From Aulostomus chinensis (lineage: Eukaryota; Chordata; Actinopteri; Syngnathiformes; Aulostomidae): DNA of 64,000 nt. The stretch covers positions 11,985,601 through 12,049,600 of the forward strand of contig JBBMOA010000004.1 of NCBI GenBank assembly GCA_037954235.1, written 5' to 3'. Shown piece after piece: positions 27,098 to 40,733 of this stretch (position 1 is its first letter; every line of letters begins with the position of its first letter). Both the position numbers and the translations under genes were made by a program. The notes under the pieces are model-generated. The model made no database searches and was not told the DNA's origin. It worked only from the letters and a program-made list of their open reading frames with translations.

Positions 27098-30000
27098 CAC
27101 AGATTTCTGATGGAATATAGGTTACAGACGTTGGTATAGAAAACAAGGTGTCAGAAGCGTGAACCAGATGCTAGATTGGACTTGAGAAATGACTTGAAAG
27201 ACAAACAGTTTTGTGTCTTGATTACTACAAGTATGCTTTCATTCATTTCAGAACAATTTACAACTGCTATCTAGAAATTTAAACACCAATTAACCATCGC
27301 ACCGTTCAGATAAAAAGCAACTGTGGTTGTGTGTTTGCACATCTGTGTCTCTGTTTAACTAAGGCCTCGGGCCCCTCCACCGCGGAGGCCTGCTGGTATT
27401 AAACGCTCTCTGTTTGCGTTACTCAGTCCAGCGAGCAGCGCGCTGGCCTGGGTGGCAACACGGCTGTGATTCTGCCATTGGAAGCTTATCTTGGAGGGCT
27501 TAAGTCCCAGTGCATCACGGCTCTGCTACAACTCCACACACACTGAGAATACCTCCAGAATATTTACTACAGAGGCTTTGTGTGGCGTTTTGGAATCATC
27601 CAGGGGACATTTTGATATAAATAATACAAAAAGAAATAATATGAATGTTTAGAAATTCATCCATTCTTGATAATGAGTTTAAATTTCTGCCTGGATACAA
27701 TACAATAGGCCTACCCTTGACCTGTAAAAAGAGCGATGAATGCGGTAATGATGTTGAAAGTAGAAAATGACATTATAATTCTCTTCCTGCGGTGCTGAGA
27801 GGGCTCTCCGCGGTTCATTTGCTGTGTGTTTGCCTGATGTGCTGCTGCGACTGCCTGAGTGATTTGGATCTTTTACAAAACCTTTCGTCTCATTAGTGTA
27901 TAGAGCCCGGTGTCATCAACTCCAGGGGCAGGCGCTATTTGTGGTGGTTAACAGACAGAAACAAAGATGAGACTTTTTGCCATGACGACCTGACATTAAT
28001 CTCAATCCTCTCACACTCAGACTGATCTTCTGGCCTCAGCTCACACAAAGCACTGCTTCTTCTTCTTCTTTTTTTACTTGACAGAGTGGAACATTTACTG
28101 ACATAGTTGTGAAGCAACCATGGTACCCGCAGTCTCCCTTCAAAACCCAAACTGCTTAGCTCTTCCTGGAGCATCTTAAAGGAGGCCAGCATTTTATCAT
28201 TTTTGAGAAAAATTGGTTTTATTCTCCGACTTTACAGAGGTAACGTGGCAATCTTTTACATCCCTACTTCTTCCTCATACAAAGAAGCTTTTTTGTAAAT
28301 ATTCTGGATTTTTTTACGTTTGTTACAGCACAATTTTTTTTTTTTTTAGGGGTGAAAGAAATAGTCTTAACATCTTCTGTAAGTCTGTAAATCCCTGTGT
28401 AGCTGCACTGTCACTTTCCCAATGATGCTAAACCAGTAGGGGGCCTGCAATAGGAGGTTAAACCTTTGTATATTTATCAGCAAAATCAAAGGGCATCACT
28501 GTAACAGCACCTAACCTACCCAGAGCTAATAAACATAGCAATAGATTAGTGCAGCAATGAGTCCTGAAACCCAGACGCAAGTTAGCGTCGTTAAACGTCT
28601 GCTTCCTGTGTCTTGAAATCTGTTTTTTTTTTTTTTTTTTTTTAATAAAATACAAAGATTTACTTAAGGATCATTGCACTGCACTGAAGAAGACCTCAAA
28701 CTTTAGTGACTGAGACCATAAAGTCCTCAGGAACACATTTATTGAGGTAGTAAATCAAATGAAAGTTGAGTCATTATCTTGCACTTCTGGATGTCCCAAC
28801 GTTTTTCGGGGTTTTTTTTTTTTTTTTGTAGTTGCAACCGCTGAAGTCGCCCCCTGCTGGCACTTACAGGGGAAAAAAATCAGTTGCACTTCCACATTGA
28901 TTTTAACTTTCAGACCCACTTTGTTCATCTCTTTTAAAGAGTCTTTGATTTTTACATGAGCAACTGATGTATAATATAAAGAACTTGAGTGGCAAACTTA
29001 CAGGGATTTTAGCAACTCTGCAGTTGGCCCCCAACTGTTGTTTGCTAACAACTTCATGAGGTGAGAATATGTCACCTCACGTTATTATAGCTTTTTCGGC
29101 AGCTCCCCAAGTGAACAAAATAATTCCTGCTGCAGGATACACACTCAGGTCTCCAGTGTGGAAGTTGGACAAGTTGAATGTCCTCTACCACCTCATCCTT
29201 GCCAAGGAAATGACACGGTGCTCTCTGTAGGCCCTGGACGTTGGCATTGGACATAAACTATGCAGACCTGCCCAACATTAACAGGAATCCTTGAGGTACT
29301 GGGCTCTTTTTCTGTTCCAGTTGTGAGATCACACCAACCGGCACTCTAAATTGGTTTATTTGAGCGGTGCAATTTATTTTAATCAAAAAGTAAACAGTGC
29401 CGAGCGCCAGCTTCATGCTTCAACAGCAATCAAACTTAATCTCTGATTGCAAAAACAGTACACAACGCCTGTTTACCGTAACAATTCCTCTTTTTGCCAC
29501 ACCAGCCTTTCAAAAAAGACGGCAGCGTATTTCATAGGATCAACTGATCTTTCATAACCATGTCAAAAAGCTGAGAAAACAGCATTTTATTCACTTCCAA
29601 GCAGATTATTCGCAGAACGCCGTCCCCATTGAGGCTGGATCTGCTCGATGTTCCTGCCTGGTAAAAGGAAGGTTTTCGTCGCCGCTGTTGCCTGATCTGC
29701 TTGCTCATGGAGAATTGTTGGGTGTAAACTCATTGAAGGAGGGAGGTACTGGACCTGCTCTACTTGTAAAGCGTCATGAGATAACTTTTGTTGTGATGTG
29801 GCGCCATACAAATATATTTGACTTGACTTATTTGTATTTTATTAGCATGGTCAATCAGGTGGCTAACTTTGTGAACATTACTTGTGTCCCATCAGACGTT
29901 CCCATCCTGGCCCAAGCAGCTATCTGCACCCAATTGAAATAGCCAGCTGGATCGTTTGCTCCCGGACTAAATAAACTTGGTCCTTATATGTCCCCAGTTT

Positions 30001-33000
30001 ATGTAAGGGGTTCTATTTGGGGTCCATTTCTTGATCAGAAGGATCTATTTTTGTCATGGTGATTTGTAACAGCCACCCCCCCACCACCTTACACTGATTG
30101 CTGGAAAATCTCGTCAATCGCACAGTGGGAAAAAAAGCTGCCCCTTTTTTAAATATTAATAGAAATTTCACACAGTTCGCAGATAATTTCTTCTCCTGTG
30201 TAAATGCGCCAACAACCGAGGTGTTCAACCCATCACCCGTCAGTTCTCCTTGAACAGTTCAGTGGCATTTGCAATGATTGCGTGAGCCTGAAAGCTTGAG
30301 GATTAGAGAACATTTCCTGAAGGCCACCGTGCCTCTGGACTGTGTCCCTCCCCGAGCTGGAAGAGGGTGTGATGGAGGTTTTTAGGTCCGCCTGCCAGAA
30401 TGGCAGTGAGCCGAGCTTCAGTGAGGTCACTGTCACAAAGCGTGAAAACTGTCATCCATTCATTACACTTTAGCTCCACTGTGTGTGGAGCTTATTACCA
30501 GTGTAATCAAGAACCTCACATAGAGACCTGTCACTGCCTCCCACTACATGACGGATCAACTCTGCAAAATGTAATATTGTCCACATAATATCCTTCTCTA
30601 GGCAAAGACTCAATAATTTGTCATTTTGTCTCTACAAGAGGTAAAGGCCTCACTGACTGAACGTTAATGATGTCTGTACCTTTGAGTTTTATTAGTATCA
30701 TTACTGACTCTGTAGTTGGAAGCCTCATTCAGATGTGTAATGCAAACCTGAAATTATACAGCCATTACTCAGGAGAGCTGTGCGAGCGAACGCAAATGTT
30801 CCAATCACTTGGAACCAGACGTTAAACAGACTTCACCCTGTCGGCTCCTATGGGTGCGCGCACGTGATGTCACAGGTACCCGAAGACGAGTCGCTGGATT
30901 CAGACGAAACACTAAAAACTCATCCAAGATGGGTAAGTGTAGTGTTTGTGAAGGTTTAAGTGAATAATTACTGAAAAAGAAAATCAACACGCACAACGAT
31001 TATCTGCTAGCAACCACAGGGTCACTGTTTCAATCCCCACTTCCCCGGTGACCATGTCCAAGTGTCCTTGAGCAAAATACTGATCCCCTAATTGCTCCTG
31101 ATGGCCCTGTGATGGACTGGTGAACCATCCAGGGTGAACCCCGCCTCTCGCCCGATGTCAGCTTGGATAGGCTCCAGGCCCCCCCCCCCACGCAACCCTG
31201 AACAGATAAGCAGCATAGAAAATGAGAATGGATGGATGGATGGACGGATGTTCTTGGTCACAGGCCCACTGGTTCTTTGGAGAGTTGTAAGAATCCAGTA
31301 CAACTGGCTTTAATTTATGCAGGTACTCTTTGTTTTCCGTCTTTTTTTCGTTTTGTTTCCTGTGCTAAACACAGCTATGTTGAAGGCTACTGAATCAGGG
31401 TGGGGGAGGTAACATCAATGCATTTTCTATATATGCAAATTATAGAAATATGGAAAATCTCCAGAGAAATCAGATGGAGTGAGTGCATATTACTTACATT
31501 TCTAGACTTGTACGAAACGAGAACAATACTTACTCCCTCAGGCATGCAGGATGTTTTATTTACTCAAAGAAGGCAACAAGAACCAGAGAAGCAGCAAGAT
31601 TTGGGAGCTTCTGACGATAGGGCCAACGCCAAAACCAGAATAACCCTGCAATGATCCGCAGCGTACCATTTGTGTCATAGCCAGCTCCCTCAATGGCACC
31701 AACCCTCGTGCAAGACAGAGTGCGTAGTGTGCCTTGACTCTCTGGATACTACCCAGTGTCCATATGTGAAGGAGGTCTGTGTACTGTTGAATATTGCGCA
31801 GATCAATTGCCGAAAATGTGAGTGAGGGGGACGCAAATAAAATCATACTTGTTCCAATTATTTTGTTTCGATATGGTGGATATACCAATGCCAGCGTGTG
31901 ACTCCCTGTGTGTGCACAGAAGCAACGAGTGTTACTGTCTAATCTCAGGCTGTCAGTTCTGTTTATGACGGGGAGTTAGCTAGCCCAGTGAGGGACAGTA
32001 CTGTGTTCACGCACCGTGTCTATTATCTGTCACACAACATCTGGTGCCAGGAAGTTGATGTGCTTCCTCATTCTGCTTTTTAAAACTCAGTCAGCGGAAA
32101 CAAGAAAAGCAGATGGATATCTACAGGGGCTGTGTTCAATCAAGTAGAGAGAAACTGATTCAGAGATGGACCAAGTCCCAATAGTGCATCTTTTATAAGG
32201 CGCTGTTGCTAAAGTACACAACGATATCCCTACGTGATTGCTCTGAGACTCAAGTGATCAAACAGCAGTGCCTATGCAACAGAAGGAGAAGGATGAACAA
32301 AGCCTCTTCAAGCGCTGCGCTCAACAGTGGCGAGAGATGGACCAACTCAACCACTGAAGCAACTTTTTGAACGAGGGAACTTTCCCCAGGAACTAGGAAC
32401 CTTTGACGGATCAGCCTTTTTTTTTCACAGCAGGAAATGGGGTCCAAGTTGTTTTACCACCTAAAAGTACCAACTCGGGAAGTAGTAGCTACTCTCTTTT
32501 TTGAAGTTAGAGAATTGGTTTTCATCAGAGGATTTTGGATTTTGTAAACTGCTTATTGTTGCTACTGCACGTTACCGATGCACCGCGGAGCAGAAAAACA
32601 AGAACGCTTCTGAATCATGCAAAATATGACCAGCAAGAATCAGAATCGGCGACCCTCAACAAGAAAGTGTAACTTTTTCATACACCAGTGTGGGTCAGAC
32701 AACAGCAGGTTGAAGGAACCTTATCCCTTGAAAGACAAACAGCTGAGCCGGTAGGTCAACCTTTGGGTTGTAAAGGGGCTTAAGTGTGACCATACTTACG
32801 GTGCAGAACCTTTTGCAACAACGACACACAGTTAGAGAGATTCGGAGAAATGATCCTTACCGTATTCTCTGTGAAATTGTAATCCAGGGAGTATTGTAAT
32901 TTGCCCAGTTTCTGGTCCTCCTTGGGCTCGGCTTCTTTCTCCGTTTCAGTCAGCCCTGTCTCTGCATCCTCCTCATCCTTCAAGGCCTGAAGGAGACACC

Positions 33001-36000
33001 CACCAAGAGTCAGTGTCGCCAGTTTGTCGCTGGTGCCAGCACCCAGCCAGCCGTTCCCCGCCCAGGTCCTGCCATTGGACCTACTCCTGTAAAGGCTGCC
33101 ACTTGTTTTATGGTGTATAAAGGGGGGAAACGGGGGGAAGCAAGCACTAAAACACCATAGCAGTTAACACCAGGACATGCTCTGTGATGCACTAAAGCCC
33201 CGGGCCTGGTCCCCTGATGGTGCTTTCTATCAATCTCTGGGTGTTTCTGTCTAGAAGGAGTAAAGATCAAATGATGGCACCAGAGATGAGAGCAATGGGC
33301 AGGCATTAGAGGAAAAAGGAGAGAAGGAGCATAGAGAAATGGAGAGAGGACAGAAAGAAGGAGAGAGATAGAGAGAGAGAGAGAGAGAGATGCTTCCAGA
33401 ACAGAACACAATAAGACAATTCCCTTGATGTTATTTCAAGCAGATCAAGTCTCGAGCAAAACCATGTATCAACCGGGAAGTGTCTGAAGTGGCAGAGAGT
33501 GGGAAGTGAAGTTTTGCTAGCCTGGCACTTAGGTGAGGTTTGGGCAGCAGATGGTGGCATTGGTGGGGGAGGGGTAGGAAGGGTGGGGGGTGGGGTGGGG
33601 CGGAGTTATAAGAACAACATGCGATAGAAGAGGCAAGTTCTAGTTCTCAAGGTCATTCATTCAGCATCAAAAGTTGCCTTCCAAGAGTCTCGTTCTTAAG
33701 GCATGCACAGCATTCTCCGTCGTACAAACTGGTGCTCTCGTGTGATTCCCCATTCCCAAGTGTGGTTGCCCCCTACAACATACCATCACATTGTCATCAT
33801 AACCCTGAAGCCTTAATATTATCCCCTATAGACTGATGGTAGCTAGAAGCATCATGCCAGCAATGGGTGGTAAGGTGTTGCTAAAAGGCTTTGTACATTT
33901 GGGCCTGTTCTTTAGTTTGTCAGTTTGCTCGTGTGAAAGCAAAAGGCTGAACATCACTGATTAGCTTCTAACTTTCAGCAGGTCTCTTGTCTTTTGCTAG
34001 CAAGTCCCAATGTTATTGTTGTTTTTTTTGTTGTTTTTTTTGGACACAGAAAAGTGGGAAAAGTGGAGCAGGCAAAAAGAGGAGGTAAAATCCTCTAATT
34101 TACCAAAAGCATGTTTGTTTTTTGTTTTTTTTTTAATTTTATAAGGTTAATACAACTTCTATGCATTTGTGCTCCAGGAAGTGCATGATCTGGTTCACCT
34201 GGGTTTTACGGATATGAATGCAAATGCCACTTTACATCAAAAGCTCCCTTTTCATCACCAGTTTCAAAAGAACATTTACAAAATGAAGAGCCTCTCAATC
34301 GTTTGCTCGCCGGTTGAAATGTAAATGAAAGATTCAAAAGGCAGGAGACTTTAGCTTGGCACAAATCAGTGTAGTTCAACCTTGTCAAGGCGCACCCAGT
34401 GTTTATTTCATACATATATATGTGCATATGCAGGTTGTACACACATATATATAATAGATATACATGTACTGTATGCATAGTTACATATATTCGGTTCAAT
34501 GGGAGTAAGTTGTTGTCAAGAGGCTATAAAAAAACGTCAGAGCAGCAGGCTTAAGAAGATCCAACAGCAATTAGGAACCTACCGCCAGTGACCATCCCGA
34601 ACAGTCATCAGACACAACACAGATAAGGAGGACATAGAAGGAAGAAACACAAATTAAAACAACCACACACAGGAGTTAACACGCCAGAGTCTGGGTACAC
34701 CAGGAGAAATGACCGCTTGCCTCGCAAGGAGCAGATTCATCTGTCTCCGTGTTACTAGGATAACCAAAAAAAAACACCAAAAAAAGTGGGGCTTCTCATC
34801 TTGACTGACTTGAAAACATAAAATGGACTGGAAAAGGTAGTCAGAATGCTGGAAGTGATAAAAAACCTTTTCTTCCCACAAGCGTGGGGCTCGACTGGGC
34901 CGAGGCGACTCGACGGATCTCGCCAGTTGTCAAAGCCGTCCGCTGTTTGCCAATTCATAATTATGGCGCTTCAGAGCAGCCATGGAGAGAAAATTCTCAC
35001 AAGATCATGAATTAGAGGCCAGAACCAATTACACATTCCCTCAATTTAATCCATTTGTGGCCACAAGATATAATCCCCCCCCCCCCCCGGGTTTCGACGA
35101 ATTTGCGGCCATTGTATATAAATGAAGCCAGTTCCTACGATTCTGTTAATTTGTGGCCACAAGGAAAGTGTACGTAACAAGTTACATCCCGTGGCCTGAA
35201 ATATATCAAAGCATGGGAGCAACTTATAAATCATGACCACAAAACATATATTTTGGTTTTTGTGTGGCCACTCTGGGGCTCCATGTATAAAAAGTTTTTG
35301 GGTTTCAAAAAAAAAAACAACTTTTTTCTTGCGGTAAGTCAAATGAAATCATTATCAGCAGTTTCTGTCAGATGATTACGATCCCTTCTGATAGCAGAGG
35401 TGTTGCAGCAAATCAAACACCCTTCGTACATGACTCCACCGCGGACGGCGGTATAATGGCGCTCCGCCGCTGCAATTAGTGTCCTGACTCCATTTTAAGT
35501 GTCAGCATTACACACTGGTGAAAGGCAGAGTTTTTAATTCAATCCCTTCTAATTTGTTTCTCGTTTGATGATGTCATTTCTCTGGGTGGGTACCACTTCA
35601 TTACACGGCAAACGTTACTCACACTCTTCAACAAGTCAGCAGCTCCTCATATGACAAAAAGAAACACTCACAGCAACGAAAATTAGGAGATAAAGGAGAG
35701 ACTGAGAAACTTCAGAAGCCGTTTAAACGACTTCCTAAACTCTCCTGCAATTAGACTGAATCGTCTTTTAATTACATGTTGAAATCTAATTACAAAAAAA
35801 GTAAAACTGCATGAGCACACAAAAAAACAACAACAACACTGTATGATGTAACAAAAGCGGCGTAAAAAAAAGTTTATGACCACCGTATTTGTAGTGAAAT
35901 TATATTAATACTGAAGTCGAACACAGTAAAATCAAAGCCAAACACAAAAAAAACATGATAAGCTAAGCATATAAAGAAAAAAATCCTTTACATTCTACTT

Positions 36001-37646
36001 CACACACAGGGGAGTCAGCAGAAGTCCGACATACTGTACTGACAGTGAACGCACCAGTGAATTAGCGCGGGGTTGTCTGACAACAATAGTTTAAAGTCTT
36101 TACCTCGGTTTTGGCTCCGTCCATGACGTCCTTCATGTTGATAGCGTTTTTGCCCTTGTCTTTGCCCTTCTTTTTATTTTTCTTCTTGAATATCCATTTT
36201 TTGCAGATGCAGAAGCAGCAGGCTAACACCAGGACGATCGCCACAAAAGATATGGAGACGATGGCCCACGGCGGCACTGGCGAGAGGGGAAATAGAAAAA
36301 AAGAGTTTGGATTAGACGTACGGATGCTGCAGCTTTCCGACAGGAAAAACATTTTAGTGACCTGAAGGCCAAAGTGGGTTTTGATCCAGAGTTCCAAAAA
36401 AAGTATAACAACTGACAGATAAAAGCTGAGAAGAGTGTTCCTGCCAGGGTCAGATCAGTCCTGGCTGGCGGGACGAGACAAGACTGAGCAAACAGCTTCG
36501 GCCAATTTAGTGGAAGTGACAGATGTTGGCATTTTCCAGCTGCCATTTAAACACACCATTCTTAGACAGCTGACACGTTCACGGTGACCACTGGAAACAC
36601 ACCGCTCGCTAATACTCAGATTTGAGCTCAATTTAAGCAGCGTGCTGGAGGGGCATTAACGCCGTGTGACCATGACAAGCCAATGCTTGCACTCAACGAT
36701 CATATTCGCATTAAAAATCATAAGAAATTGACTTTTTTTCCCTTAGTTTTAAAGGGAAACTTCGTTTTGGTTTTTTTTCCAGGTGGACTACATTTTCCTT
36801 AAGCTTTCATCTAGGAGAGTGATGGAAGTAACTAGTTTTTCTACCCGCTCCAGTCGGGTGCCAGGATAGAGCTGCCTTGACCCCCAGAGCAGCTAAACTG
36901 TAATCCGATGGGGCAACTGGCTACCGTCAAATTACATCCAGTAAAAGTGATTTCTTTCACACTGACAAGCTCAGAATGCTTGAGACAACACTTTCAGTGA
37001 GCATAATTTGACAGCAGAGGTTATTTCTATCCTTCGCTCAGATGAAAAAGTTCCTCTTTAAAGGGAGAGTAGCAGGCCTTGGAGAAGCCAGACATGCTAA
37101 GCTAATACAATGGAGTACGGATGTGAGGAGTTTCTTAAAAAAAAAACAAAAAAAAAACAGCAACTGGTCCAAGACACTAAGTATCTGGTAGCACGAATAC
37201 AATTTTCCTTTTCACAGTCACGCCTGCAGAATCTTTATATCACGAGTGTTTTCTTTTCAAAGTAAAACTCAATTAATTTATTCACAGTGCTGCTTTACTG
37301 GTAGCTTTGTTATTCTAATACTATCATAATTTGGATACCACAGCAAAATCATGACAAATCCATTTGACATCCGTAGTGGAATTGTGATATTCTGCCAGCC
37401 CGCGACTCAAAAACCTTTCTCTCGGTGTAAGGCTGCGTTTAGGAAGGGACTCAATAAAAGAAACCCAAACTGCAGAGACAGGAGACAGAAGGCATGATCT
37501 GCTCTACGAATAAAACCAGGTCAGACTCAAGTAATTCCACTGAAAAAGTAAAGACAGACCCTTCGAAACAGAAAAGTTCAACACAGTTGAACAGTTGTCT
37601 GTCCAGGGCTTTTGCTCAGCAGCATTCAGCTGAGGATCCTTAGCTG

Positions 37647-37723
<77 letters not shown>

Positions 37724-40702
37724 GGGAGGGTCGATGTTCTGTTGACAAAATCAATAAGTACTCTCCTCCGAGGGAAACAGTGAGCGATGCTCTAAAATAA
37801 CTTCAGGATCTGTAGCTTGGGCCGGGGAGCTGTGCTAATGACATTGGATGGACCTTCCTAACGATGAGCCACCCAAAAAAAAAAAACAAAAAACAAAACA
37901 GCAGCCGCGCTCCCTTTAGAACCCAGAACTCCTGAGAGAACAAACCGCCATGAACGTATTCCTTGACAGGTTTAGACATAAAAACTTGATCAGGTTGGAC
38001 TTCTTCTATTACAACAGGTTTTTGTTTGCATGTTAATAAAAATATCAATGTGACATATCTGCGCTGTGGAAAGTTCTGGTCATATAAAAATGTGTGTTGC
38101 CAGTTCTTATTAGGTCAAATAAGGGCTAAACGTGTCAATGCTATGTTAATAACAAAGTTTGGGTTGCCAGGTTGTGTAATATCCCCCGGCTGGTTTGTCA
38201 ATCACAGACTTCAGAAAGGAGAGTGGTAGAAAAACTTGTTTCCCTATCTGGCAACCTCAAATGTCCTTCAAAAAGCCTGATAAATGACTTATAAACACTG
38301 TCAAAGTATTTATTTGAAGTATCTGTGACAAATTATTTGACTTTTGTGTTGATTTAAAGACAAAATCTTTTAGCTAACTTCCTGACTTCATGACGCCTTC
38401 AACAAAACCAGCATTTCATTTTATGCACTAATTTATTTGTGAGGTTTTCAGAATCCCGACGCGCACGTCGGCAGTGGAGCTGCTGCTTCTCCCACTCGCA
38501 GATTTAAATCCAAACACAAGCCGTACGGAGGAGACAGTCTTTTAATGGAAGTGTCGCTGATGTGACAGGGTCATATTTCATGCTGGCAAACCCCAGTAAG
38601 CAATGACCCCTGAACAGGAAATGTGGAATATTGATTTCATTTTCTCTCAAATGGAAGCTCTTATTACCAGCAATAAAACTGAATATACTGCGAAAACCTT
38701 TCATAACTTCAAATGCTTCCAGTATGTCCCTGTGAAAGCGTGATGGAATCCTATTCAACCAGCGCGAGCGGGAACAATGCATGGACCCTTATCTTTTCCA
38801 TCAAGCATGCGTCCCTCCAGTAAAAGGCCCTTCTGCGTTCCTTAATTAACAGAACCTGAGTCCCAGAAAGCAATAAAAGCATCTCCTAATTAACTACATT
38901 GTGCGAGTCTCTTTCCTCGAGAGAGAAACAGAGCGAGAAAGTGAAAAGTGGGAGGACGTTTGCATGTCTTATCTCTCGTTCCGCCATGCGACATGACACG
39001 GAAAATGGAGTTTCTCTACAGGGCGGGCGGTGCAGGATGGGATCCGTGTGTACTGTTCCTACGGGCTCAAATCACTTTTAAGCTTTTCAGTCATCAAAAT
39101 GACCTGGCATGGCGGCACAGCTTAGACCAGGTTTAAATTAGAGAGCCAGGACTGGATATCCCCCGGAGGACATCCAGTCATGCACAAATAGGCTTAAACC
39201 ACGAAATTTATTTTGAATTTAACTATTATTTCTTTCTTATCTTGTTGCAATTATGGCTAAAACAGGCTATGTCTAATCATTTTTTTAATTTCATCAGGCT
39301 CCACCGGCACTTTGTGAACCTCTGGCTACGAATCAGTTTGGGAGAGATGTTGATTTATATTAACGGGTAATTTTGGAGGCCGTTTCTGACGCGCACGTCA
39401 GCCAGGAGCGCAACTGGTATAATAACTGTCACCGTGGAAGCATTTCGATGCACATTTTGAAGTATGACACGAGAAAAGGTTAATGGAAATGGAAAAATGA
39501 TGTATATAAAAAAAAAAACTGAAAAATTTGAAACAACAACAACAAAAAAAACAAGTTTTCTGGTCCTTTGAGGTAGATTTTCCCTTCTAAATAAAAGAGT
39601 CAATGATGGAAATGGGAGATGGATACGCCTGTGTGATGGAGCTCTGACAACACACCTTCCTGGATATTCCCAAACTTGATCCTCATCCCGACGCGAGCTG
39701 GAACCAAAGAAGAACCGCAACCCGCCAAGCTTAAAAGAATTCCTCAAGAACTTTCTCCATTTCTGGCGGCGCACCATTGTGCGATGGAGATACGCGGCCT
39801 GTAGTAGTCCGCTGGTTTACAGCTTAGTTCAAGGCAACGCGTCTAATTTGCATCTGTGACGTCAAAGTCTGCCTGAAACTCACTCGACGATTCCAAGTAA
39901 CGCAACGAACAACAGCCCTGCTCTTGAGCACACTTTGAATTGAATCTGTAGGTTTCAGTCGAGGAACATGACGCAGAGCGAGGGGAAACACTTCAGCCAG
40001 GAAAACCGACTCAAGCTCCTGTTACGACGTATCGTTGGAGGCTACGCAAAAATACGAATCCCACTGAAACACACCGTCACTGAGTTGTGAGTGACATATA
40101 CAGGAAGCTATAGACATCCAAATGAAGTGTGTCTCAGCCCTCTTGCTCTGAGGTGCTGCAGGTTGGGCTGCCTGGAGCTTATCTGGTATTATTTTCAAGC
40201 AAGGTCAAAGAGCCGCAGCCTGAGCACAAAGCAAAAAGTCAGGGTTCGCTGGCTGACATTTCATATCCTTTAAACATACAATCCATGTTCAGAAGTCACT
40301 GAACACAGGGAGAGATCTAAAACATACAAGTATAAAGAGTCAGTGCTTCTGAGCCGCGGTGAGCCAGATGTGAGAGAATTGCAAAGATTTATGCACTTCA
40401 GTTCAACGTCACACATCAACTTAACGGCCTTTGCTTCTGTTCTGTATATTCTGGGTAAATTAAAAAAAGGCGGTTGTGACATTTCAGAATATAACAGCTT
40501 TTTAGTCACCGGAGGTGGGACTCTGAAGCCAAATACATCAGTACATAGTTCCTCAAGTAGTTTTTACACCAGCAGAAGCACAGCAGCTTAATCATTACTC
40601 AAACTTCTGGCTTTGGAGTGTGACCTCTGCTATCAACGCTACTGGCAGCAGAACGCACAACTACAACAGGGCGAGCTGGCTATAGAGCCCTAACATACAA
40701 GG

Positions 40703-40733
<31 letters not shown>

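Larger units (their letters stand above)
22988..32860 (-). other. syt1 intron 3
   Basis: 9,873 bp phase-0 intron, the longest between coding exons. It holds a 20-bp minisatellite at about 24926-25391, a decayed LINE fragment at about 26450-27040 with adjacent TA and GA repeats, an RTE-type tail at about 29630-29832 and a SINE at about 31010-31250. No other coding exon was recognised; 23.5-24.2, 27.1-29.6 and 31.3-32.8 kb look like unremarkable intron. Confidence 0.9.
32987..36103 (-). other. syt1 intron 2
   Basis: 3,117 bp phase-0 intron between the membrane-anchor and acidic-linker exons. It contains a GA repeat at 33359-33390, T-rich runs at 34.02-34.14 kb, TA/CA-rich sequence at 34.40-34.49 kb and a repeat with several TTTGTGGCCACAA motifs at 35046-35290. 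No exon was recognised inside. Confidence 0.9.
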
